DNA of 64,000 bases from AP-15 sp963790875 (GTDB lineage Bacteria > Pseudomonadota > Alphaproteobacteria > ATCC43930 > CGMCC-115725): contig CAWBQT010000016.1 of NCBI GenBank assembly GCA_963790875.1, forward strand, positions 558,001 through 622,000. The letters run 5' to 3'. The position numbers and the translations under genes were made by a program. Below, one piece after another: positions 52,901-61,103 of this stretch (its first letter is position 1; every line of letters starts with the position of its first letter). The notes under the pieces are model-generated. The model did not search any database and was not told the origin of the DNA. It saw only the letters and a list, made by a program, of their open reading frames with translations.

Positions 52901-55900
52901 AAGACCCTGCCTACGGCACCATCCCAGCGTTCAAAGCCCTGGTTGACGCGGGAGGACTTCGCAGTGGAGTCTGCGTTGCATTGCGGAAGGACAACTCACT
53001 CCTGGGCACGATCCACATCTACCGGCAGGAAGTTCGCGCGTTTTCTGACAAGCAAATCGCGCTGCTGGAAAATTTCGCGGCGCAGGCGGTAATCGCGATG
53101 GAAAATGCGCGGCTGTTGACTGAGACGCGCGAGGCGCTGGAGCAACAAACTGCGACCGCCGAGATTCTGCGGGTAATCTCTGGTTCGCCGGCCGATCTGC
53201 AGCCAACCTTTGACGCGATCGCCGGTTCAGCCAGGGCGCTGACTGGCGCGGCTCTAGGCTCCGTTGTGACTTATGATGGCGGCCTCATGCATGTGGCGGC
53301 CTTGGCGGGTTTCTCGATTGGCGACCTCGAGAAGATCCAGGCGGTGTTTCCGATTCCGGCCGATTACGGCACTGCGACTGGGCGGGCAATTCTGACCCGG
53401 CAGGTGGCGCATGTCGAAGACTTGGCCGCGGATACCGAACGCGCCTATCCGACGCTGGACCAGTCGAGCGGCCAAACGGTGCTTGCGGTACCGATGCTGC
53501 GGGATGGTGTGCCGATCGGAGCGATCAACATCCAACGGAGGCGAGCAGAGCCGTTCACCGACAAGCAGATCGATCTAATCAAGACTTTCGCCGATCAGGC
53601 GGTTATTGCGATCGAAAACGCGCGGCTATTGACCGAGACCCGCGAGGCCTTGGAGCAGCAGACCGCCACCGCCGAGGTCTTGCAGGTCATCAACTCCTCG
53701 CCGGGTGATCTGACGCCGGTGTTCGACGCAATCCTCGACAAGGCGCAACGACTTTGCGGCGTCGATCATGCCGCTCTTGAGCTCTATGACGGCGAGCGTA
53801 TGCACGCTGTAGCGGTGCATGGGGCGTCGGATAGGTTTGCTGAAACGTTGCAGCATGGCTATCGGGCTACTGACGCGCCGGCCAGCCGGGCCTTGCTCGA
53901 GGGCCAGCGCTTCGCGGAGGTCGCCGATGCGGCGCAGATCGATCACGTCGCATTCCGGGCCGCCGCGGAACTTGATGGAATCCGCACGGTCCTGTTCGTG
54001 CCGTTGCGCAAAGACGATGCGTTCCTCGGGATGATCGCATCGGCTCGCCGTGAGGTCCGCAGGTTCTCCGAAAAAGAGATCGCGCTGTTAGAAAATTTCG
54101 CGGCGCAGGCGGTGATCGCGATCGAGAACGCGCGTTTGCTCGGCGAATTGCGGTCGCGCACCGCCGAACTCGCGCGCTCGGTCGAGGAGTTGCAATTGCT
54201 CTCCGAGGTCGGGCAGGCGGTCAGCTCGGCTCTGGATGTGCGTACGGTGTTGTCGACGATCCTCGTGCGCTCGGTCGGAATGACTGGAGCCGATGCCGGG
54301 GCGGTGTACCGTTACCGCCTCACCGACCGCACGTATAGTCTGGTCGAGGCATTCGGCTGGGACGAAGCGCTGTTGCGCAAGGTCGGCGAGCAGCACATCC
54401 CCGAGAACGAGACCGCCCTGGGCGAGGCGGCGGCGCGACGCACAACGATCCAGATCGCCGATCTCGGCGAGCGGCCAAGCGCGCCGTTGCGCGACATGAG
54501 CCTTGCCGCCGGCTTTCGCGCCGTGCTGATCGTGCCGTTGGTCGGGCAGGAGCGCATCCTCGGCGCGCTCGCTCTGCAGCGGCGCGCGGCTGGCGAATTC
54601 CCGCCGGAGGCCGTGCGCTTGATGCAGACCTTGGCGAGCCAGTCGGTATTGGCGATCGAGAATGCGCGGCTGATCTCTCAGCTGCGCGAGCGCACCGACG
54701 CGGCTGAAGCGGCGCGCGCCGAGGCCGAGGCCGCGAACGAGGCGAAATCGACGTTTCTCGCGACGATGAGCCATGAGATCCGCACGCCGATGAACGGCGT
54801 ACTCGGCATGATGGAGGTCTTGGAGCGGCAAGGGCTCGGTGACGACCAGATCCCGCTCGTCGCGACGATGCACGATTCGGCGCAGGCGCTATTGCGCATC
54901 ATTGACGACGTGCTCGATTTTTCGAAGATCGAGGCCGGCAGGCTCGAGCTCGAGACGACGGCCTTTTCTCTGTCGGGGCTGGTGGCAGGGGCGATCGACA
55001 CGTTGCGGCCGCAGGCGAACGCGAAGGGGCTGGCGATCGCGGCCGAGATCGAGCCCGGCTCCAACGATGCGCTCGTCGGCGACCCGACGCGCCTCCGGCA
55101 AATCCTGTTCAACCTCTTGAGCAATGCGCTCAAGTTTACCGAGCACGGCGGGATTGTCGTGCGCGCGGCAACGGCACCCCTTGGCGGCGGGCAGACACGG
55201 GTGATACTCGCGGTCAAGGACACCGGCATCGGCCTCGACGCGGCGCAGCAGGCGCGCCTCTTCGAGCCGTTTTCGCAGGCCGACAGCTCGACGACGCGGC
55301 GCTACGGCGGCACCGGGCTTGGCCTCTCGATCGTCCGCCGGCTGGTGCAATTGATGGGCGGCGACGTCGCGGTCGAGAGCGCGCCGCGTGCAGGCTCGAT
55401 CTTCACCGTGACCTTGGTCCTCGAAGCCGCACCGGCGGCAGCGCCGCTCGCCACATTGCTGAAGCCTCCCGCCTCGCCTGCTGCCGTCACTGCAGCCCCT
55501 GCCGGCAACCTGGCGCGGCTGCTGGTCGTCGACGACCATCCGGTCAATCGCGAGGTGCTGGTGCGGCAGCTGAGGCTGTTCGGCCTCGCTGCCGATACGG
55601 CCGCGGACGGCAGCGAGGCGCTGGCGGCGTGGGCGCCCGGGCGCTATGCGGCGGTGCTCGCCGATCTGCACATGCCGGGGATGGACGGCTACGAGCTGAC
55701 GCGCCGGTTGCGCGCGGCGGAGGCCGAGCGCGGCACTCGCACGCCGGTCGTCGCGGTAACGGCCAACGCGATGCGCGGCGAAGAGGAGCGTTGCCTCGCC
55801 GCCGGCATGGATGCCTATCTGGCAAAGCCGGTCGCGATCGAGCGGCTGCGCGCCACCCTCGAGCGCTGGTTGGCGATTGGCGACGGCGCAGCCGCCGCGC

Positions 55901-56241
55901 CATCCGGAGGCAGCAGCGCCGCGATCGACCGCAATGTGCTGGCCGCGTGGCTCGGCGATGACCCCGACGGCATCAGGGAACTGCTGAAAAAGTTCCGTGA
56001 CAGCGCTGTCGCATCCGAGCAAGCGATCGATGCGGCATGGCGCACCGCCGACCTCGCCGGCCTGGCGGCCGCCGCGCATCGCCTCAAGGGTGCCGCGCAA
56101 GCGGTCGGGGCCGTGCGCCTAGGCGCCGCCGCCGACGGCCTGGAGGAGGCAGGAAAGGCCGGGGACCGCGACAGCTGCCGCGACCGGCTCGGCTCGCTCG
56201 CCGCCGAATTGCGCCGTGCCATCGCCGAGATCGAGAGCTGA
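49930..56241 (+). CDS. Giant cytoplasmic hybrid histidine kinase with nine GAF domains
   Basis: A protein of 2,103 residues with no membrane segment. Nine GAF domains fill residues about 30-1590; the first eight each begin with an almost constant linker (TATAEVLQVINSSPGDL) and end with an IALLENFAAQAVIAIENARLL-type helix. Then follow HisKA (His1615 in ATMSHEIRTPMNG), HATPase_c (NLLSNALKF; KDTGIGLD; GGTGLGLSIVRRL), a receiver domain (Asp1912 in VLADLHMPGMDG, Lys in LAKPVAIE) and a C-terminal HPt domain (His2050 in AHRLKGAAQAVGA). It is therefore a complete internal His-Asp-His phosphorelay. The start at 49930 has AGGA eight bases upstream. GAF ligands are unknown. The response regulators at 45.7-47.3 kb are possible targets. 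Confidence 0.93.
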   Translation: MDMLPVARSAPPETPAETIARLTADLREAREQQTATAEVLQVINSSPGDLAPVFDAILEKAHGLCSIALGALELYENGKIRAVAMRGVSGPFADLLRQAFDPPPESPPARLLAGERVVQVTDMSELARLQPDDLRAQAAAHYGLGTVLFVPLRKDADLLGHVAAFRQEVRPFSEKEIALLENFSAQAVIAIENARLLTETREALEQQTATAEVLQVINSSPGELAPVFDAMVERAARLCEADEAALRSFDGELLHLVAVHGSEPDVVARLRQLGPTRAFGLYEPFARGERIVQIADVRNTDVFRDNAVVRERLELRGIRTWLAVALHKEGVLLGVINAHRHTVRPFSDRQITLLQNFAAQAVIAMENARLITETREALDQQTATAEVLQVINSSPGDLMPVFDAILEKAHALCGADRGALVGYDGETFRAVATRGLSEAMIEAARRGYTPGPNMPSRRIVEGERVVHCVDMAEIDDPTAREAVELSGARTVLYVALQKDDKILGQIVAVRQEVRPFTEKQIALLENFAAQAVIAMENARLLTETREALEQQTATAEVLQVINSSPGDLAPVFDAILEKAHGLCRIALGAMELYENGKFRAVAVRGVSGPLAELLRQPFEPPPGSPLARLLAGEQAVQITDMSELARLRPDDPRAQAGAQYGLRAALFVPLRKDANLLGQIVAFRQELHPFSEKEIALLQNFAAQAVIAMENARLITETREALERQTATAEVLQVINSSPGDLAPVFDAMLERAIRLCEAVEGILWTIEEGRGRVAAARGLPAGFIAYLNERSKIGTNPLLERVIRGEHLIHVPDTSQNELYGRDPLAKEAFEAGVRTLIWVALVKNGAAVGAFAIGQREVRPFSDKQIALLQNFAAQAVIAMENARLMTETREALEQQTATAEVLQVINSSPGDLAPVFDAMLEKAMRLCEAVCGHLYTYDGERFCPAAVRGERGFAEWWRRHGSVRPATGAGPLGRIVLGETIVAIDYREDPAYGTIPAFKALVDAGGLRSGVCVALRKDNSLLGTIHIYRQEVRAFSDKQIALLENFAAQAVIAMENARLLTETREALEQQTATAEILRVISGSPADLQPTFDAIAGSARALTGAALGSVVTYDGGLMHVAALAGFSIGDLEKIQAVFPIPADYGTATGRAILTRQVAHVEDLAADTERAYPTLDQSSGQTVLAVPMLRDGVPIGAINIQRRRAEPFTDKQIDLIKTFADQAVIAIENARLLTETREALEQQTATAEVLQVINSSPGDLTPVFDAILDKAQRLCGVDHAALELYDGERMHAVAVHGASDRFAETLQHGYRATDAPASRALLEGQRFAEVADAAQIDHVAFRAAAELDGIRTVLFVPLRKDDAFLGMIASARREVRRFSEKEIALLENFAAQAVIAIENARLLGELRSRTAELARSVEELQLLSEVGQAVSSALDVRTVLSTILVRSVGMTGADAGAVYRYRLTDRTYSLVEAFGWDEALLRKVGEQHIPENETALGEAAARRTTIQIADLGERPSAPLRDMSLAAGFRAVLIVPLVGQERILGALALQRRAAGEFPPEAVRLMQTLASQSVLAIENARLISQLRERTDAAEAARAEAEAANEAKSTFLATMSHEIRTPMNGVLGMMEVLERQGLGDDQIPLVATMHDSAQALLRIIDDVLDFSKIEAGRLELETTAFSLSGLVAGAIDTLRPQANAKGLAIAAEIEPGSNDALVGDPTRLRQILFNLLSNALKFTEHGGIVVRAATAPLGGGQTRVILAVKDTGIGLDAAQQARLFEPFSQADSSTTRRYGGTGLGLSIVRRLVQLMGGDVAVESAPRAGSIFTVTLVLEAAPAAAPLATLLKPPASPAAVTAAPAGNLARLLVVDDHPVNREVLVRQLRLFGLAADTAADGSEALAAWAPGRYAAVLADLHMPGMDGYELTRRLRAAEAERGTRTPVVAVTANAMRGEEERCLAAGMDAYLAKPVAIERLRATLERWLAIGDGAAAAPSGGSSAAIDRNVLAAWLGDDPDGIRELLKKFRDSAVASEQAIDAAWRTADLAGLAAAAHRLKGAAQAVGAVRLGAAADGLEEAGKAGDRDSCRDRLGSLAAELRRAIAEIES
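50029..54160 (+). repeat. eight tandem GAF-encoding repeat units
   Basis: The codons for TATAEVLQVIN recur at 50029, 50551, 51073, 51583, 52105, 52624, 53149 and 53662, giving units of 522, 522, 510, 522, 519, 525 and 513 bases. The linker DNA is strongly conserved between units while the GAF cores differ, except that units 1 and 4 are close copies (IALGALELYENGK against IALGAMELYENGK). Such repeats are prone to recombination and to assembly collapse, so the copy number is a point of uncertainty. Confidence 0.9.
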
Positions 56242-56681
56242 TACCGCGGAAGCACCGCAATATCCCCACACGGTCGCGCGCAACCCGGAGAGCATCTCGG
56301 GGCGCCTTTGTCAAGTGCATAATTCCGAAAGAAAAAACGATGCTACTCCAGGTCTCCTCGGTCTCTCGCTTCCCCGTAGATCTGTAGGCGATTTCCACCG
56401 GTCGATCAAGGTGGGAGGGGTGTGCGCGCAGGCGGCATTAACCGTTAACCGCACACGCATTGATAGCGAATAGCCGCAAGTTCGACTCCTGCCGTGGCCG
56501 TCAAGTGCTCTTGTGGCTTTCGGCCGAATCGTGATCGGTGCGGGCCGTAAGGCGACACAATGTGGTGCACCTGAGCTGGCAAGCGTGGCTATCGCAAGGC
56601 TCGCGTCCCCTTCGCGCAACAAGAACAGAATCCTCGTCAGCTGCCGTATCGGCTGCGCCGCCGCTCGGGCCGCGGCGAAAA
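56242..56681. other. intergenic region, no supported gene
   Basis: About 440 bases between the GAF kinase and pmtA-like gene. The only recognisable element is a tRNA 3'-half-like sequence at 56473-56501. No terminator with a T-tract was found; frames on both strands lack family features. Confidence 0.45.
56473..56501 (+). other. tRNA 3'-end-like fragment
   Basis: GCCGCAAGTTCGACTCCTGC contains a T-arm-like sequence (TTCGACT loop between GCAAG and CCTGC, four of five pairs) followed by CGTGGCCG, which could be an acceptor 3' strand. No complementary acceptor 5' strand or anticodon arm exists within 100 bases upstream. It is not a functional tRNA; it may be the scar of an integration at a tRNA gene. 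Confidence 0.3.
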
Positions 56682-57320
56682 TCAGGCAGGCGGCGCGGCT
56701 GGTTTTTCGTTGATGCAGCGCAGCAACTTCCAATAGCCGAATAGATTGCTCGGCTTGATCTCGCGGATCGACAGGCGGCTGTCGCGGCGAAATTGCTCGA
56801 ACGGAAAATCGGGATGAAAGCCGATGTGATGCGCGATCCGGGCCAGGCGCTTCTCGGCGAACCGCATCAACGGATTGTCGCTGGCGAAATGATTGACGAC
56901 GACGATCGTCCCGCCGGGGATGCACACGCGCCGCATCTCGGCCGCGAACTGGGCCGGGTTTGGCACGACGGAAGCGACATAGAGCGCCAGCACCGCGTCG
57001 AACGAGTTGTCGGCGAATTCGAGGTGCTCCGCATCCATCACGTGAAGGCCGGCGACATGCGCCAGACTCAGCCGTGCCGTCCGCCGCCGCGCCTTCTCAA
57101 GCATCTCGGCCGAAACGTCGATCCCGATCACCTGCGAATCGGGCCGGAAATGCGGCAGCGACAACCCGGTGCCGACACCGACCTCGAGGATGCGCTGGCC
57201 CGGGCGGTTGTTGGCGATGCGCACCGCCGCCTTGCGCCCGGGATGAAAAACCGGTCCGAAGACAAGATCGTAGGAGCCGGAAAACAGGCGATAAGTGCGG
57301 ATCGTGTCGTGCAATTCCAT
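56682..57320 (-). CDS. pmtA: PmtA-like phospholipid N-methyltransferase
   Basis: A 212-residue class I SAM-dependent methyltransferase. The SAM-binding motif ILEVGVGTGLSLPHF, the acidic loop VIGIDVSAEML and DAVLALYVASVVPNP are present, and the N-terminal YRLFSGSYDLVFGPVFHPGR matches the Rhodobacter-type phosphatidylethanolamine N-methyltransferase. That enzyme makes phosphatidylcholine at the inner membrane. The length fits. The C-terminal NLFGYWKLLRC is also family-like. A related small-molecule methyltransferase cannot be fully excluded. Confidence 0.78.
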   Translation of the reverse strand: MELHDTIRTYRLFSGSYDLVFGPVFHPGRKAAVRIANNRPGQRILEVGVGTGLSLPHFRPDSQVIGIDVSAEMLEKARRRTARLSLAHVAGLHVMDAEHLEFADNSFDAVLALYVASVVPNPAQFAAEMRRVCIPGGTIVVVNHFASDNPLMRFAEKRLARIAHHIGFHPDFPFEQFRRDSRLSIREIKPSNLFGYWKLLRCINEKPAAPPA

Positions 57321-57516
57321 CGCGTCGCCTTCGTCGTCGACAGGACCGGCGCCGCAGGCCGGGCGCCGTGCCGGAGCAATGCGTTCCGGGCGAACCCGTT
57401 AATCTAGGCGCAATCATAGGCGTGCGCCACGACAACCGGCGGTGCGCAATCTCGACCCCTGTCAGCCGAACGCTCGGTCGGGGGCGGCTTGCGAAACGCA
57501 CCCCCCGGCGCGCGTC

Positions 57517-58044
57517 TCAGATCAGGGCGATGCGTTCGGCCTCCTGACCCTTCTTGCCGTCGACGACTTCGGCGCGGACCCGCTGGCCGGGATCGAGCCC
57601 GGTCAGGCCGCTGCGGCGCAGCGCGGTGATGTGGATGAAGACATCCTTGCCGCCGCCGTCGGGGGCGATGAAGCCGTAGCCCTTGTCGGGCTCGAACCAT
57701 TTGACGGCACCCTCGATGGTCGACGACGGCCGCGGCGTCCGGCGGTCGAAGCCGCCTCCCGGCCCAGAGGGGGCGACCGCCGTGCTGTTGTCGACGTTCA
57801 ACACGGCGGAGACGAGCGGGCCTTTCGCGCCGGCGCCCACCTCGCAAACGAGGGTAGCGCCTTCGCGCACCTCCTCATAGCCGGCGCGGCGCAGAACCGC
57901 CATCGGCAGAAACGCGTCTTGCGAGCCATCGGTCGGCGTGACGAAACCGAAGCCCTTGCCGGCGTTGAACCACTTGACTTTGGCTTCGAGGCGACGACCG
58001 GAGGGAGCGTCTTCGCGGAAGAAGCCGGGGCGGCGTTCGTACAT
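57517..58044 (-). CDS. Protein with two cold-shock domains
   Basis: A 175-residue RNA-binding protein with two CSDs. The first (about 18-90) has AKVKWFNAGKGFGFVTPTDG, and the second (about 110-175) has GAVKWFEPDKGYGFIAPDGG and KDVFIHITALRRSGL. The RNP1 motifs (GKGFGFV, DKGYGFI) are intact; the first domain's RNP2 is the variant DAFLPM instead of DVFVH. Double-CSD proteins are common in alphaproteobacteria, where they act as RNA chaperones. GAGGA precedes the ATG. Confidence 0.92.
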   Translation of the reverse strand: MYERRPGFFREDAPSGRRLEAKVKWFNAGKGFGFVTPTDGSQDAFLPMAVLRRAGYEEVREGATLVCEVGAGAKGPLVSAVLNVDNSTAVAPSGPGGGFDRRTPRPSSTIEGAVKWFEPDKGYGFIAPDGGGKDVFIHITALRRSGLTGLDPGQRVRAEVVDGKKGQEAERIALI

Positions 58045-58210
58045 GGGTCCTCTAAACGCAAGGTTGATTGCGGCGAGCGCTGGGAACGCCGAATCATAGC
58101 GTAGAAAGGTCGCACCGCGCCAGCACTGCGGGCGCCTGTTCGCCGCTTGTTTCGGCGATGCTCCGAATGCCGCCCCCGGGCGCCGTTCGGCCGCCGCACC
58201 TGGCTTCGGA

Positions 58211-58753
58211 TCAGAAGAAGAAAGTCAGGTTCTTGGCCAGCAGCACATTCTGGTCGAGGATGATTTTCCGGCGGGCGATCTGCCAGCCGGGATCGGCGCG
58301 CCGCAACAGGTCCTCGCGCTTGCCGACGAGGAAATCGGTCTCGGTCTCGACCCGGTTGCGATAGATCAGAAACCGGCATTTGACCAAAACCTCGGCCGGC
58401 GCCGCCCGCGCGGGTCGGATCTCGAGCAGTCGCACGTTCGAGATCAGATGCGAGATCCGCGAAACCGGCTCCTCGGCCCAATGGATGCCGGTCATGATCT
58501 GCCTGACGCGGCGTTCGAGCGTTTCCTTGCCCTCGTCGAACCAATTGATGTCATGCTCGGCGCGGGTGAACTCGCGCTCCTGCTCGCCGACCTTGACGTT
58601 CCGCCGCATCGGCATCCAATAGCGGATGTCGTCGGCGAGCAGCCTCAGCCAGTCTTCATAGCAACGCTCGTCGAGCAGATCCGCCTCGCGATAGAGGAAC
58701 TCCTCGATTTCCTGCTGCAACAGCAGGCGGGCGATTGGTTCGTCCGGTTCCAT
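58211..58753 (-). CDS. Aromatic-ring-hydroxylating dioxygenase small (beta) subunit
   Basis: A 180-residue protein of the ring-hydroxylating dioxygenase beta family (SnoaL-like cone fold). The N-terminal EIEEFLYREADLLDERCYEDWL and the C-terminal RRKIILDQNVLLAKNLTFFF, with the central SRISHLISNVRLLE, are family hallmarks. The small subunit supports the catalytic alpha subunit of Rieske dioxygenases. No alpha subunit, ferredoxin or reductase gene lies in this window; upstream genes are a VOC dioxygenase and an HpaB-type monooxygenase, so the partner must be elsewhere or the protein has another role. Confidence 0.85.
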   Translation of the reverse strand: MEPDEPIARLLLQQEIEEFLYREADLLDERCYEDWLRLLADDIRYWMPMRRNVKVGEQEREFTRAEHDINWFDEGKETLERRVRQIMTGIHWAEEPVSRISHLISNVRLLEIRPARAAPAEVLVKCRFLIYRNRVETETDFLVGKREDLLRRADPGWQIARRKIILDQNVLLAKNLTFFF

Positions 58754-58811
58754 CGCGCTTTCTCTTACCGCGCTGGGGGAAAATCATTGGGCATGAACGC
58801 GGCGCGGATGG

Positions 58812-58879
58812 CCTCTCACCCAAGCCCTCTCCCCGCGAGCGGGGAGAGGGAGGGACCCGCGAAGCGGGAGGGTGAGGGG
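58812..58879. repeat. compound palindromic repeat (BIME-like)
   Basis: A 12-base-pair stem CCCTCTCCCCGC / GCGGGGAGAGGG (58825-58850, loop GA) is followed by CCCGC-GAA-GCGGG and enclosed by CTCACCC / GGGTGAG arms. The same type of sequence occurs at 62239-62384. It is a dispersed palindromic repeat of the kind frequent in GC-rich genomes and may also stop or stabilise transcripts between the VOC and dioxygenase-subunit genes. Confidence 0.8.
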
Positions 58880-58924
58880 CAGTTGGCGCAGATGCTGTGA
58901 GACTTTCTCAGGGCGGTCGCGCCG

Positions 58925-59440
58925 TTACTGCGCGGCGACTGGTTGTGCTGGCGGGCCGTCGGCCCTGATTTCGGCGTCCCACGGGCCCGGGAAGCGGCCG
59001 CGGCCGGTCTTCTCGCGGGTGAAGACGTGGTAGTCGACCGGCCATTCGGCGCGCGGCATTTCATAGAACACCTCGACGCCGTTGCCGTCGGGGTCGCGCA
59101 GATAGATGCCGAGCGAGATGCCGTGATCGGAAATGTGCTCGATCGGCTGCCCCTTCTCCTTCAGGAGATGATAGAACTCCTTCAGATCATCGAGCGATTC
59201 CAACCGCCAAGCCATGTGGTTGAGGCCGACCTGGCGTTTCTGCTGCAGCGGCGCGTCGTCGCCGAGCTGCATCAGTGCGACCTCGTGCGACTGTTCGGTG
59301 TCGGCCGACATGAAAGCGGCCCAGCCCGGCCGGTATTCATAGGTATGGAGCCCGAGCAGGTCCTCGTACCATTGTTTCGAGCGCTCGGCGTTGCGCACGT
59401 AGAGGTTGACGTGCTGCAAATACATCGGTCGCTTGGCCAT
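58925..59440 (-). CDS. VOC-family extradiol dioxygenase-like enzyme
   Basis: A 171-residue VOC (glyoxalase/catechol 2,3-dioxygenase) protein from the ATG at 59440, which has AGGA upstream (GCGAGGACAAG). The expected extradiol metal ligands are all visible: His in YLQHVNLYVRN, His in VGLNHMAWRLES and Glu in GNGVEVFYEMP. It could cleave a catechol-type product made by the adjacent HpaB-like monooxygenase. The single-module size is smaller than two-domain BphC enzymes. The substrate is not predictable. Confidence 0.82.
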   Translation of the reverse strand: MAKRPMYLQHVNLYVRNAERSKQWYEDLLGLHTYEYRPGWAAFMSADTEQSHEVALMQLGDDAPLQQKRQVGLNHMAWRLESLDDLKEFYHLLKEKGQPIEHISDHGISLGIYLRDPDGNGVEVFYEMPRAEWPVDYHVFTREKTGRGRFPGPWDAEIRADGPPAQPVAAQ

Positions 59441-59507
59441 CTTGTCCTCGCCTGGTTGATGATCCGATTGATACAATCACTGTACCACAGTTGGTTCCGC
59501 GGCTTGA

Positions 59508-60965
59508 TCAGACTTCGTCGCTGCTGCCCAAAAACGCCAGCACGCGCTCGATGACCTCGCCCTTCGGGTAGATCGAGGCGAGCGCCCGCGCCCGGGTCAG
59601 CGGGTCGCTGGCGAAGAACCGCTCGTAAAGCACTTGCCGGCTGCCGAAGGTGTTGCCGGCCAAGTCCCACGCCAGCCGGAACAATTTGACCCGGTCCCGC
59701 GCCTCGATCGTGTCGGTCGCGAGGTATTGCTCGATATGCTCCCTGAGCGGGCCTTTGAAGTCCTTCTCGCTGGGCGTCAGCAAAAAGCTGCTCGACCCGA
59801 GCAATTGCAGGATCTCGATCATCCGCGGATAGGCATTCATGAACAAATTGCGCGGGCTCTCGGCCATCAGCGGGTCGGGGCACATGACGCCCCACGCATC
59901 GAGCCTGGCGTCGGCCTCGGCGGCGCGGATGCAGGCGCGGGTCAGCTGCGTCGTCAGCATCAGCTCGCCGATGCGCTCCTCGACATTCGGCAGATGCGCG
60001 TTGCCCAGGGCCTGCGTCATCAGCAGCGCTACACCGAGCACGAATTCGCATTTGGCGAGGTTCTTCGCCGCCCCCTGATGCGCCGAATGCACCGTCGAAT
60101 GCGTGGCGTTCGAGGTGGCGTTCAGCCGGTCGACATCGCCGAGCAGAAACACCCGCTCCCACGGGACCAGCACGTCGTCGAAGAAGACAATGCAGTCCAT
60201 CTCCTCGAAACGGGTGGCGAGCGGATGGTCGAAATGCGACCCGTCCGGATCGAAGCTGTCGCGGCACAAAAAGCGCAGTCCCTTGGTGCCGCAGGGGATC
60301 GCAAAGCTGACCGCGAATGGGCTGTGGCTCTCGGTATGCCGCGCCATGCGCGGCGAGTAGACGCCGATCTCGTCGGCGAGCGGCCCGAGCGTCGCGAGAA
60401 TGCGGGCACCGCGGACGATGATGCCGGCATCGGTCTCGCGCACGACCTCGAGCGCCGTTCCCTCTTGCAGGTTGAAGACGCCCGAAACCGTGCGGCTGCG
60501 CTGGAGGTTGATCAGCGCATGGGTCAGGCAGATGTCGTTCTCGCGCAGGTATTCATAATAGCGCCGCATGTTCTCGCCGAATTCGGGTCGTCCCTGCGCG
60601 AAGAAGTCGGCGGCACCGGCCCAGGCGGCATAGGTGACGTTCATGAAATCGGGCGAGCGGCCCATCATGCCGCAAGTGGCTCGCGCCCAGTTCAGCATCA
60701 TCGCGCTGCGGCGTTCGAGATCTTCGCGCGAGCGCGGGATGATAAAGGAAAGGCCGACCCGGTCGCCGGTCGACGGCGAGGCATACGTCATCGCATCGCG
60801 GAACTTCGGGTCGGTTTGGATGTCGTAGAGCGAGGCAATGGCCCGGGCGCCGTTCCTCAGGCCGGGATGGGTGGTGACGTCGCGCACCCGCTCGCCGCCG
60901 AGCCATACTTCGCGATCCTGCTCGCGCAGACCGTCGAGATATTGTCTTCCGCTGCGCGCCGGCAT
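59508..60965 (-). CDS. HpaB-family FADH2-dependent monooxygenase
   Basis: A 485-residue member of the 4-hydroxyphenylacetate 3-hydroxylase oxygenase family. The family features GRQYLDGLREQDREVWLGGE at the N-terminus, HALINLQRSR, the FFDDVLVPWERVFL region and SPRNLFMNAYPRM are present. These enzymes ortho-hydroxylate phenols using FADH2 supplied by a separate reductase, giving catechols. The ATG at 60965 is preferred over the GTG three bases earlier. It leads the leftward group with the VOC enzyme, 67 bases downstream, consistent with hydroxylation followed by ring cleavage. No HpaC reductase is adjacent. Confidence 0.85.
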   Translation of the reverse strand: MPARSGRQYLDGLREQDREVWLGGERVRDVTTHPGLRNGARAIASLYDIQTDPKFRDAMTYASPSTGDRVGLSFIIPRSREDLERRSAMMLNWARATCGMMGRSPDFMNVTYAAWAGAADFFAQGRPEFGENMRRYYEYLRENDICLTHALINLQRSRTVSGVFNLQEGTALEVVRETDAGIIVRGARILATLGPLADEIGVYSPRMARHTESHSPFAVSFAIPCGTKGLRFLCRDSFDPDGSHFDHPLATRFEEMDCIVFFDDVLVPWERVFLLGDVDRLNATSNATHSTVHSAHQGAAKNLAKCEFVLGVALLMTQALGNAHLPNVEERIGELMLTTQLTRACIRAAEADARLDAWGVMCPDPLMAESPRNLFMNAYPRMIEILQLLGSSSFLLTPSEKDFKGPLREHIEQYLATDTIEARDRVKLFRLAWDLAGNTFGSRQVLYERFFASDPLTRARALASIYPKGEVIERVLAFLGSSDEV

Positions 60966-61103
60966 CACCCTCTCCCTGTCGGTCGATCGGCAGCGAGACT
61001 AGCGCGGCAACCGGCGAATAGCCAGCAAGCCGATGGTATTTCTCTCCCGCCGCGAGCGGCGCTCATGTAGCATTGCCGGAACAAGCTATCCGAGGGAAGA
61101 GCC

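Noticed and set aside
56400..56510. A complete tRNA gene
   Set aside because: The T-arm-like and acceptor-like 3' sequences have no matching 5' acceptor strand, D-arm or anticodon arm upstream.
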